Of a DNA stretch of 13,070 nt, positions 1-6,945 are shown in pieces. Position 1 is the stretch's first letter. Each line of letters begins with the position of its first letter. The DNA is from Candidatus Gastranaerophilales bacterium (GTDB taxonomy: Bacteria; Cyanobacteriota; Vampirovibrionia; Gastranaerophilales; JAQUYY01). A program made the translations under genes and the position numbers. The stretch lies in contig JAQUYY010000030.1 of assembly GCA_028691575.1 (NCBI GenBank), positions 1-13,070 of the forward strand, read 5' to 3'. The notes beneath the pieces are model-generated. The model had not been told where the DNA came from, searched no databases, and saw only the letters and a list, made by a program, of their open reading frames with translations.

Positions 1-1522
1 GCTCGCCATTTTTATCAAGCCCTTGAGTAAAAAATCCCAAATCTTTCATCCAAAAATCTTTATTGAAATTCGTTTTAAACTTATAGGCATCTTGTATGAG
101 ATTTATTTTTAAAGCATATTCTCCTAAATATCCTGCCATTTCCGCCAGTTTCGTTTTAGAGGAATAAGCGTATCCTTGTACTTCAACAAGAGCAATTGGC
201 GGATCTGCCAAAATCCCGTTCGAATGTATATTTGAGTTGTGAGAATCTTTCCAGCCCTGGTTATCCAACCCTTTTTTACTTCTTTTTATATAATAAACAT
301 ATTTATTGGTAATTCCATGATTATCAAGCCAATAAAGACAATCGAGAGCATTTTGCCATAGATTTTCGATAGTTTCTCTGTCATTTGTCCATTTAAAATA
401 ATCATAATAAAGAATTAGCCACAAACATGTAGCATCAATAGATCCATAATAAGGACTATGAGGAATTTGATTGCTTCTTGCAAGCTCTCCAAACCTAATT
501 TCATGAGGAATTTTGCCAAATTCCTCATCTCTCCACTCATTATCCCCCTTGCTTTGAAAACGAGCTAATGTCAACAAAATGTTTTTGGCTAGATCCGGAT
601 TGAACATTAATGCCTGTCTTGCAGCAATTAAGCTGTCTCTGCCAAAAAGTGTCGTAAACCATGGAATTCCTGCTGCAATATATTCACCGTAACATGCTCT
701 TGTTGTAAGCATTTTAACATCTTTTACCCCTCTTTGGAGAAGTTCATTAAAATCTTCATTGTTTGAGTAATATTTAGCCATTCTGGAAGAATCTTCAGCA
801 TTAAGCTCAAACATTTTTTCAAAAGCATCATTAAAATCATACGCTGTGAGTTTTTCGGGCAATGATGCTGTTGTTTTTAAATTAATTTGAAGTTTAAGTT
901 CTTTTTTTTCAGACGGCTCAAGTATTAAACGGAAATATAAATTGCCATTTTCATATTTAATCGGAATATTTTCCTTAAAAAGTATCTCCGTAGAAAGAGT
1001 TGCTCCCGTTATATCAACATAAACAAACCTAAGAGATTTTTCGTCATAAACCGGCTCAATATTTTTTTCTTTAGCAATTGCATCAAGTTTTCTGACTTCA
1101 AATATATCTAAAAAATCAGCTTCAAATGTTAGACATATTTCAACTCCAATAGTATCAAAGTTGTAATTGGCAATAGTGACAGTTTCAAAATATGAACCCA
1201 AAATAATACTTTCTCTTTTAATTTGAACAGTTTCTTGTTCAATTATTTTGCCAAGCTCTAAAGTGTTTGGCATAGAAACGTTTGTACCGATAATTATTGA
1301 AGAATACCCGGTTTCTGTTGAAGAAGATAAAATAATCGGATCTGTTTCATTTATTTTTAATTCAAATCGTTTTAAAAACCTTGTATCGTCACTATAAAGA
1401 CCATAACCTGAAGTGTTATCGCCGGTTATGTTGCCATTTTCATCTGTTACCATAAACATATTGTTATGCTTAATAGTTCGTCTTATGGGGCTGTAGTTTT
1501 TGCCCATAATGGTAACGGTCAT
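1..1522 (-). CDS. Amylo-alpha-1,6-glucosidase-like glycogen debranching enzyme (3' part outside window)
   Basis: Partial gene, 507 codons visible; the C-terminal end lies beyond the left edge. I translated it from the ATG at 1522, preceded by GGAG six bases upstream. Residues about 1-225 match the N-terminal domain of bacterial glycogen debranching enzymes, with the hallmark GLYSDDTRFLKRFEL at 41-55. From about 230 an alpha/alpha six-hairpin glycosidase domain begins, with GIPWFTTLFGRDS (285-297), GKIPHEIR (336-343), YYGSIDATCLW (358-368) and GWKDSHNSN (423-431) followed by ADPPIALVEVQGYAY (439-453). These are the conserved blocks of the amylo-1,6-glucosidase/GH15-like superfamily, and the acidic residues in GRDS and GWKDS are plausible active-site elements. 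Family members run to about 650-720 residues, so roughly two thirds is present. The likely role is hydrolysis of alpha-1,6 branch points or related alpha-glucosides in the cytoplasm. It lies 15 nt behind the GT4 gene and is probably cotranscribed with it. The exact substrate cannot be read from sequence. Confidence 0.88.
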   Translation of the reverse strand, partial: MTVTIMGKNYSPIRRTIKHNNMFMVTDENGNITGDNTSGYGLYSDDTRFLKRFELKINETDPIILSSSTETGYSSIIIGTNVSMPNTLELGKIIEQETVQIKRESIILGSYFETVTIANYNFDTIGVEICLTFEADFLDIFEVRKLDAIAKEKNIEPVYDEKSLRFVYVDITGATLSTEILFKENIPIKYENGNLYFRLILEPSEKKELKLQINLKTTASLPEKLTAYDFNDAFEKMFELNAEDSSRMAKYYSNNEDFNELLQRGVKDVKMLTTRACYGEYIAAGIPWFTTLFGRDSLIAARQALMFNPDLAKNILLTLARFQSKGDNEWRDEEFGKIPHEIRFGELARSNQIPHSPYYGSIDATCLWLILYYDYFKWTNDRETIENLWQNALDCLYWLDNHGITNKYVYYIKRSKKGLDNQGWKDSHNSNIHSNGILADPPIALVEVQGYAYSSKTKLAEMAGYLGEYALKINLIQDAYKFKTNFNKDFWMKDLGFFTQGLDKNGE

Positions 1523-1537
1523 AATTTTCTCCGATTT

Positions 1538-2602
1538 TTAAACGTTTTTAACTGTACAACCAGACAAATTACTTATGCTCAGTGTCTTTTCATATGCTTT
1601 TAAATAATTTTGAGCCATTTTACCTGCTGAAAAATTATCTTCAACGTGTTTACGACAAGCTTTTCTGTCTATTTTATGAATATCTTTTACATGTTTTGAT
1701 AAAATATTTGCATCATCTTCAATAAAGCCCGTAACCCTATCTTTGACAACTTCAGGTATTGAACCGTTTCTTAATGCCAAAACAGGAGTTCCGCAAGCCA
1801 TAGATTCAGCCATTACAAGCCCAAAAGGCTCCGGCCAGGTTACCGTATGTAATGTTGCAGTTGCATTTTTCAAAAATTCAACTTTTGCATTATGTCCCAA
1901 TTCACCGATATAAGAGATTTGCTTCCCGTCAATAAACGGTTTTATTTTTTCTTCATAATAAGGCTCGTCAACTTTCCCGATTTTACCTGCTATTATTAAT
2001 TTAAAATCATTATCTTTTGCAATTTTTATTGTATGATGAACTCCTTTTTCTTCCGAAATTCGACCTAAAAAAGCAAGATAAGGATTTTTTGTATCAGGTG
2101 TTTCCTGAAAATCATATTTTTCAACAGCAATACCGTTATAAACAGTTTGAATATAATTTAATTCTTTTAATCCCAACCGTTGAGAATTACTTATTGAAAT
2201 AAAAGAATTATTTTTGTGTCTTCGATAAATTCCCACCTCTTCCTTGTTGCAAAAAGCTCCGTGTAAGGTAGTTACAACAGGCGTAGTAATTAAATTTGTA
2301 AACGGTAAAAAAGGATAACCTATGTGATTATGAATAATATCAAATTCCCGGTGTCTTTTTAAAAGCCTTGAAATGGAGTCGATTTCATAGAAAGAAGGTA
2401 TTTCCACATTCATCTCTCTCATTGGTTTTTTAATAACAGCTTCCAGTCTTGCAGAAGTTTTTGAATCCCCACAAGCAAAAAGAGTTACATCGTGACCGTA
2501 TTTTATAAATTCTTCACATAACAGATGAACAACAAGTTCGGTTCCCCCATAAGTTTTTGGCGGCACCGATTCCCACAGTGGCGCTAATTGTGCAATTTTC
2601 AT
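1538..2602 (-). CDS. GT4-family glycosyltransferase
   Basis: 354-residue retaining glycosyltransferase with a GT-B fold. The N-terminal Rossmann domain opens MKIAQLAPLW and carries the acceptor-side loop PPKTYGGTE (14-22). HNHIGYP lies at 91-97 and the linker motif VYNGI at 154-158. The C-terminal donor domain has GRISEEKG (180-187) and the nucleotide-sugar motif EPFGLVMAE (258-266), with the two glutamates of the E-x7-E signature, followed by CGTPV (270-274). An in-frame ATG at 2620 would add six residues, but the strong Shine-Dalgarno GGGAGG lies between the two ATGs, so I take 2602 as the start. GT4 enzymes transfer sugars from UDP-, ADP- or GDP-sugars. The partner gene just downstream is a debranching enzyme, which suggests alpha-glucan or related polysaccharide metabolism rather than LPS, but acceptor and donor are unknown. 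No signal peptide or membrane helix is seen, so it is probably cytoplasmic. Confidence 0.88.
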   Translation of the reverse strand: MKIAQLAPLWESVPPKTYGGTELVVHLLCEEFIKYGHDVTLFACGDSKTSARLEAVIKKPMREMNVEIPSFYEIDSISRLLKRHREFDIIHNHIGYPFLPFTNLITTPVVTTLHGAFCNKEEVGIYRRHKNNSFISISNSQRLGLKELNYIQTVYNGIAVEKYDFQETPDTKNPYLAFLGRISEEKGVHHTIKIAKDNDFKLIIAGKIGKVDEPYYEEKIKPFIDGKQISYIGELGHNAKVEFLKNATATLHTVTWPEPFGLVMAESMACGTPVLALRNGSIPEVVKDRVTGFIEDDANILSKHVKDIHKIDRKACRKHVEDNFSAGKMAQNYLKAYEKTLSISNLSGCTVKNV

Positions 2603-2628
2603 ACACGTTCCTCCCTTCATATGGAAAA

Positions 2629-2656
2629 ATTATAATATACAGAAGTAACTGAGCAA
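2629..2656 (-). promoter_or_regulatory. Putative sigma70-type promoter for the GT4/debranching operon
   Basis: Reading the minus strand, TTGCTC (2656-2651) and a perfect TATAAT (2634-2629) are separated by 16 nt. Transcription would start near 2622, leaving a leader of about 20 nt that still contains the GGGAGG ribosome binding site of the GT4 gene. The -10 is consensus and the -35 matches only three of six bases, so this is a moderate prediction. Confidence 0.45.
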
Positions 2657-2810
2657 TTACCCGACAAGATGTGATAATAGATAATTGAGAATAAAAAAAC
2701 AAGAGGCGTTTTCTTGCAAGTTCGCTATTAACGGCACAAAATTTTTTTTACACCATACACGCTGTTTCAAATATTTTTATTAGCGTCAGCTCGTTTTCGC
2801 TTTTTTACGG

Positions 2811-2816
2811 TATAAT
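2811..2816 (+). promoter_or_regulatory. Putative -10 element of waaA/kdtA
   Basis: A consensus TATAAT stands 32 nt before the kdtA ATG and would give a leader of about 26 nt. No convincing TTGACA-like -35 lies 16-18 nt upstream. The rest of the 246-base gap between the divergent genes (2603-2848) holds the GT4 promoter, poly-T tracts and a weak GC-containing stem just before this -10. I see no RNA gene in it. Confidence 0.4.
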
Positions 2817-2848
2817 TAGTTTAAAAGATTCCAAACGGATAAAAAATT

Positions 2849-4108
2849 ATGTATATTATTTATGATTTATTACTTTTGTTTTTAACTATCATATTAAGTC
2901 CGATAATATTAATTGCATTTGTTTTAAACCTCAAATTTCGTGCAGGTTTTTGGCAAAAAATCGGTTTTTATCCAAAATTAAAAGACAAAAAATCTGTTAT
3001 CTGGATTCATGCTGTTTCTGTCGGCGAAGTTTTGGCTGTTGAAAATTTTGTAAAAAAATTGGCAAAAACTTTTGAAGATTATCAAATAGTTTTAACTACC
3101 GTAACAAAAACAGGAAATGAAGTTGCCAATAAAAAATTGACAAATGTTGTTTCTGAAATTTTATATTTTCCATACGATTTTTCTTTTTCCGTAAAATCAG
3201 CAATAAAAGCTATAAATCCTAAGCTTGTAATTGTTGCTGAAACTGAAATCTGGCCAAATTTTTCTTATCAAATCAGAAAAAACAATATTCCTCTAATGAT
3301 AATCAATGGCAGAATTTCTCCAAATTCTTATAAAGGTTATAAGAAATTCAGCCTGTTTTTTAGAGAAATTTTCAAAAATTATACATCAATTCTTATGCAA
3401 TCGGAAGATGATAAAAACAGGATGGTTGATATCGGTGCAAACGCTGATATAACAGAAGTTATGGGTAATTTGAAATTTGATATTGAAAATAATTTATCAG
3501 ATGAACAAATTTTGGAATTAAAAAATTCTCTGGCAATTAATAATTCAAGAGTCATAATTGCAGGAAGCACTCATTTAGGTGAAGATGAGATAATTCTTGA
3601 TACTTTTAAAAAATTAAAAATAAAACATTCAAATATTAAACTTTTAATCGCTCCAAGACATCCTGAACGGCACGAACAGGTTAAAAAACTTCTTGAAGAA
3701 TCCGGTTTTTCTTATGGTTTAAGGAGCAAAAAAGACGATTTTGCAAAAAATGAAATAATAATGCTCGATACAATGGGAGAATTGTCAAAATTATATTCCA
3801 TATGCCAAATTGCTTTTATTGGCGGAAGCTTTTCAAAAACCGGCGGACATAATCCTCTTGAAGCATCAATTTTTGGCAAACCGATAATTTCAGGATCAAG
3901 TATTTTTAATTTCAAAGATATTTATAAACTATTAATCGATAATAATTGTGCGATTATCAGCGAAAAGAATTCTTTAGAAAAAGATTTTGACAAACTTTTG
4001 TCCGATAAAGAATTTTATGCAAATATGAGTACCTCAACACAAAAGGCATTCGCTAAAAGCAAAGGTGCGATTGATTATTGTATAAACAAAATAGAGAAAA
4101 TTCTATAA
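2849..4108 (+). CDS. waaA: 3-deoxy-D-manno-octulosonic acid (Kdo) transferase
   Basis: 419-residue GT30 enzyme (also called kdtA) that transfers Kdo from CMP-Kdo to lipid A precursor on the cytoplasmic face of the inner membrane. An N-terminal membrane anchor spans about residues 5-28. The diagnostic motif HAVSVGEV follows, with the glutamate at residue 60, the position of the catalytic Glu in the E. coli enzyme. Further family blocks are VAETEIWPN (near 128-136), APRHPERH and, in the donor domain, GGSFSKTGGHNPLEA. Length fits the family. The ATG at 2849 has only a weak ribosome binding site (GGAT) but is the first residue of the usual anchor. The gene is monocistronic and ends 20 nt from the convergent exbD. 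Its presence indicates a Kdo-containing lipopolysaccharide and thus an outer membrane. Whether it adds one, two or more Kdo residues cannot be seen. No LPS genes flank it. Confidence 0.95.
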   Translation: MYIIYDLLLLFLTIILSPIILIAFVLNLKFRAGFWQKIGFYPKLKDKKSVIWIHAVSVGEVLAVENFVKKLAKTFEDYQIVLTTVTKTGNEVANKKLTNVVSEILYFPYDFSFSVKSAIKAINPKLVIVAETEIWPNFSYQIRKNNIPLMIINGRISPNSYKGYKKFSLFFREIFKNYTSILMQSEDDKNRMVDIGANADITEVMGNLKFDIENNLSDEQILELKNSLAINNSRVIIAGSTHLGEDEIILDTFKKLKIKHSNIKLLIAPRHPERHEQVKKLLEESGFSYGLRSKKDDFAKNEIIMLDTMGELSKLYSICQIAFIGGSFSKTGGHNPLEASIFGKPIISGSSIFNFKDIYKLLIDNNCAIISEKNSLEKDFDKLLSDKEFYANMSTSTQKAFAKSKGAIDYCINKIEKIL

Positions 4109-4128
4109 AAATTTATTTAATTGTCAAT

Positions 4129-4518
4129 TTATCGCTCATCAACAGTAATGCTTGTTACGCCAGCATTTCTTGCAGCATCCATAACTTTTACAACTGCACC
4201 ATGAGTAGCTTCGTCATCTGCCTGAATTAGCAAACCGTCTTTTTTCTTAATCATTTGCTCTTTTATAGTATAAATGAGATTTTCCGAAGTTACTAAATTG
4301 CCGTCAATTGTATAAATACCGTTTTGCTCCACATCAACAATTATAACTTTACTTTCCTTAGGAGTTTTAACTTCTTCTGTCCCCGGAACAAGTAGATTTA
4401 AGCCTTGCTGATCTAATAAAGGTGCTATAACCATCATTATAATTAACAAAACCAGAAAAATATCTGTCAAAGGAGTTATATTTATTTCATTAAATGAATC
4501 TCTATGTCTTAATGCCAT
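4129..4518 (-). CDS. exbD: ExbD/TolR-family proton-channel subunit (second copy)
   Basis: 129-residue ExbD-type protein, last gene of the tonB-exbB-exbD-exbD operon. A short cytoplasmic N-terminus (EINITPLTDIF) leads into one membrane helix (about 18-38). This contains Asp19, in the position of the conserved protonatable aspartate of ExbD/TolR. The rest (about 45-129) is a periplasmic domain of the ExbD fold ending in GVTSITVDER, with the usual 'LLIQADDEATHGAVVKVMD' block for residue pairing. The start ATG has AAGGAA seven bases upstream. It lies 15 nt downstream of the first exbD. The membrane segment is nearly identical to that of the neighbour while the periplasmic part differs, so the pair probably arose by duplication and may form a heterodimer. 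TolR is an alternative name, but no tolA, tolB or pal is nearby. Confidence 0.9.
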   Translation of the reverse strand: MALRHRDSFNEINITPLTDIFLVLLIIMMVIAPLLDQQGLNLLVPGTEEVKTPKESKVIIVDVEQNGIYTIDGNLVTSENLIYTIKEQMIKKKDGLLIQADDEATHGAVVKVMDAARNAGVTSITVDER

Positions 4519-4533
4519 TGATTATTCCTTAAT

Positions 4534-5037
4534 TTATTCAATAATATCGGCAGGTGTTTTTGCCTGAATATCTGTTTGTGTATCAATAATACTTTGTGAA
4601 TCTGCCTTAGATTCAAGTTCTTGCTGTTGTTTTTTTGATAAAGGTTCCCCTGCAACAGTTAATTTTTCATAACCTGCTGATTGGGCTGCTCTCATGATTT
4701 TCATTATTTCTTTATTCTTAACATTTGTATCAGCCTTAACAACAATAACTTTTTCTGTTGTTTGCTCTAAAACTTTGATAAGCTCATCTGTTAAGTTTTC
4801 AGAATTTATACGACTTCCATTTAAGAAAAATTCGGCGCTTTTTGTTACGGAAACAACCGCTTTATCATTTTCAACACTAATTCCGCTGTTAATTTCAGGT
4901 ATTTTAATATCATTATTCATGCTTTGAAACATCGGTGCCATAACCATCATAATTATTAACAGAACGAGGAAAATATCTGTTAGGGGTGTGATGTTTATTT
5001 CATTAAATATTCCGTCTTTTGATGAACCTATAGCCAT
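4534..5037 (-). CDS. exbD: ExbD/TolR-family proton-channel subunit (first copy, with C-terminal tail)
   Basis: 167-residue ExbD-type protein. EINITPLTDIF at 13-23 precedes the single membrane helix and places the conserved channel aspartate at residue 21. The periplasmic ExbD domain covers about 45-138 and includes KVIVVKADTNVKNKEIMKI, equivalent to the block in the downstream copy. Beyond the domain, about 28 residues form a hydrophilic Gln/Ser/Asp-rich tail that the other copy lacks; most ExbDs are 130-145 residues. AGGAT lies upstream of the ATG and only 9 nt separate it from exbB, so translation is probably coupled. It should assemble inside an ExbB pentamer and use proton flow to drive TonB. 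The order tonB-exbB-exbD-exbD matches the arrangement known from Xanthomonas, where the second ExbD is not needed for ferric iron uptake. Confidence 0.9.
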   Translation of the reverse strand: MAIGSSKDGIFNEINITPLTDIFLVLLIIMMVMAPMFQSMNNDIKIPEINSGISVENDKAVVSVTKSAEFFLNGSRINSENLTDELIKVLEQTTEKVIVVKADTNVKNKEIMKIMRAAQSAGYEKLTVAGEPLSKKQQQELESKADSQSIIDTQTDIQAKTPADIIE

Positions 5038-5046
5038 TATTTTATC

Positions 5047-5700
5047 CTATTTAAATTGTCCTTGTAATGATTCTGTATTAGTTGAAACTTCTTCGGAACT
5101 GTCAGTAAAGCTTAAGAAAAGAAGTTTTAATAATTGAAAATCATCTTCATATCTTTTAACAGTTGCCTGGAAGGTATTGTATAAAATTACAGCTACAATA
5201 GCAACGCCAAGACCGAAAGCAGTAGCAATAAGGGCTGAACCGATACCCATAGCAACTGCTGCGCTTTGATTTCCTTGAGTAGCTAAATCCTGAAACGTAT
5301 AAAGAATTCTCACAACTGTGCCAAACAGACCTAAAAATGGTGCAACACCGCCTATAGTACCTAAAATGGTTAAATGAGATTCTAATTTTCGAGTAGCAAG
5401 CCCTGTTGAAATATCAAAAGATCTTGCAAAATCTTTTTTTTGTTCTGATAAAATTCTAAGACCTTCTTCTGCAACTTCTCCAATAATACCGCCTAATTGA
5501 GCACTTAAACTTTGAGCCGCATCAAGGTTGTCTTTTTGAAGTTCTTTTTGAAGTCTGTGAATAAATTGAACAATATCTCTTTTATTTTGACTATAAAAAG
5601 AGAATCTGTTAATTGCAACTGCAACAACCAGAACTGAACAAATAAGAATTGGCAATAATACAGGCCAATCCATTTTAATTGAGTGTAATAATAATTCCAT
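5047..5700 (-). CDS. exbB: ExbB/TolQ/MotA-family proton channel protein
   Basis: 217-residue inner-membrane protein of the MotA/TolQ/ExbB family. Helix 1 spans about 12-32, then a large cytoplasmic region (33-105) leads to helix 2 (about 107-132) with the hallmark LGTIGGVAPFLGLFGTV. Helix 3 (about 150-177) has IGSALIATAFGLGVAIVAV. These two blocks line the channel in known ExbB structures, and the small and hydroxyl residues match the family pattern. The start ATG follows GAGGAAA. It sits 27 nt after tonB and 9 nt before exbD, in a tight operon. The function is the pentameric stator scaffold around ExbD that converts proton motive force into motion of TonB. No specific outer-membrane receptor is encoded in the window, so the cargo is unknown. 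Confidence 0.93.
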   Translation of the reverse strand: MELLLHSIKMDWPVLLPILICSVLVVAVAINRFSFYSQNKRDIVQFIHRLQKELQKDNLDAAQSLSAQLGGIIGEVAEEGLRILSEQKKDFARSFDISTGLATRKLESHLTILGTIGGVAPFLGLFGTVVRILYTFQDLATQGNQSAAVAMGIGSALIATAFGLGVAIVAVILYNTFQATVKRYEDDFQLLKLLFLSFTDSSEEVSTNTESLQGQFK

Positions 5701-5727
5701 AGTTTATTTTCCTCGCTTTTTCTTTAA

Positions 5728-6813
5728 TTAATATCTACTTGCGCCAAATACGTTATAATCAAACGTAAATTGAATATCAACATCGTTTCCTTTATATTCT
5801 TTAGGTAAAGGCTTAAACGGTGCGGTAAGCTCAACTGCCGAAATTGCAGCCCTGTCTGCTGAGGTTACTCCTGAAGATTTTATAACTTTCAATGATAAAA
5901 GTCTTCCATCTTTGCTGATTTTAAACATTAGTACAATTCTTTTGCTTTCATTGCCTTTTGGCGGATCCCAATTTCTTTTAATTCTTCTTTGCAATTCTCT
6001 CATATAAGGACCAAAATCCGGCTCTGCTAATGCATCTATTCCGGGTTCGCCATTTGGATTTCCGGGACCGGGATTACCTGCACTGCCTCCGCCAAAAGAA
6101 GATTTTCCCGAATAACGGTTTTGTGTATAACTTCCTGAGCTTCCACCTGATGCCATTACCGGTGTCGGTGACGAACTTGGCGAGGCAGATTGCAATGGCG
6201 CACTTGTAACGGGTCCTCCCGATGGAGAAACCGCCGTTGGCGCTTTTGTCATAGGTACAGGAATATTAAATGACTTAGGTGCTGTTAATTTTGGTTTTGG
6301 AACAGCATTGTTTGGCTGTGGTTTTGGCGGCACAGGAATTTTTGGTTGTGTTGGTTTTGGACTCGGACTTGCCTTTGGCTGTTCTGTTTTTGGCTGAGTA
6401 GCTTTTTGTTGAGGCTTGCTCTTTACAGCTGATGGCTCAGGCATTGATACAGTTTTATTAGGATCATGTTTTCCGCCGGCTCTTGAATTTCTATCCGCAC
6501 GATATTTAGTATTTTTATTTATCGGCGTTTGTTCTTTATTAACCAAAACAAATTCTATATCTTTTATTTTTGGTTGAGGTTTTTCAAATAACGGTAAAGT
6601 TATACCGATTAAAGCTAAAATAATAACTAAAATTTTAAAAAATAGCCAAAGTATAGCTATGGCTGCAGGATGTGCAACTGTAGATATAAATAAAGCCTTC
6701 TCAAGAGTTATTTCTTTATCAGTAACTTTTTTATTGTTTAATTTTTCAAAAGGTGACAACGTATTTTTTTGTTTTTCAATATCGTCATCTAGCCTCGTCC
6801 CCAACTTTAACAT
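5728..6813 (-). CDS. tonB: TonB-family energy transducer with long low-complexity linker
   Basis: 361-residue protein. A 40-residue charged cytoplasmic N-terminus precedes a long hydrophobic stretch (41-76). This carries Ser44-x3-His48, the same spacing as Ser16 and His20 of the E. coli TonB helix that contacts ExbB/ExbD. A Pro/Lys/Gln-rich linker (about 78-190) and a Ser/Gly/Pro-rich segment (195-260) follow. Residues about 268-355 form a TonB C-terminal domain: YMRELQRRIKRNWDPP, then FKISKDGRLLSLKVIKSSG and PFKPLPKEY. The linkers are long enough to cross a periplasm. The ATG at 6813 has AGGA eight bases upstream, and a promoter lies just before it. It heads the operon with exbB and two exbDs. 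TonB and TolA share the C-terminal fold; TonB is favoured by Ser-x3-His and the absence of tol genes. Oddities are the long N-terminus and a 36-residue hydrophobic stretch with Lys60 inside. Confidence 0.88.
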   Translation of the reverse strand: MLKLGTRLDDDIEKQKNTLSPFEKLNNKKVTDKEITLEKALFISTVAHPAAIAILWLFFKILVIILALIGITLPLFEKPQPKIKDIEFVLVNKEQTPINKNTKYRADRNSRAGGKHDPNKTVSMPEPSAVKSKPQQKATQPKTEQPKASPSPKPTQPKIPVPPKPQPNNAVPKPKLTAPKSFNIPVPMTKAPTAVSPSGGPVTSAPLQSASPSSSPTPVMASGGSSGSYTQNRYSGKSSFGGGSAGNPGPGNPNGEPGIDALAEPDFGPYMRELQRRIKRNWDPPKGNESKRIVLMFKISKDGRLLSLKVIKSSGVTSADRAAISAVELTAPFKPLPKEYKGNDVDIQFTFDYNVFGASRY

Positions 6814-6853
6814 TTATGATTCCTGTACAATCTGTCTTTATATTTGTATTCTT

Positions 6854-6882
6854 ATTTTAACTTTAATCACAATACTTGTCTA
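6854..6882 (-). promoter_or_regulatory. Promoter of the tonB-exbB-exbD-exbD operon
   Basis: On the minus strand TAGACA (6882-6877; five of six matches to TTGACA) and TAAAAT (6859-6854; five of six to TATAAT) are separated by exactly 17 nt. Transcription would begin near 6847, about 34 nt before the tonB ATG. This is the best -35/-10 pair in the window. No clear operator palindrome (for example a Fur-like site) overlaps it by eye. Confidence 0.6.
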
Positions 6883-6945
6883 GGATTATTCTATAAAATT
6901 AAAATTATCACAAGAAAAAGTTTGATAACAATTAGCCTGTCGGAA

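Noticed and set aside
2782..2806. Possible intrinsic terminator: AGCG ... CGCT followed by six T residues.
   Set aside because: The stem is only four base pairs with a 12-nt loop and lies directly before the waaA -10, between divergent genes where no terminator is needed.
4129..6813. A Tol-Pal system instead of TonB-ExbBD.
   Set aside because: No tolB, pal or ybgF-like gene follows, and the transducer carries the TonB Ser-x3-His anchor pair. The channel proteins alone cannot discriminate.
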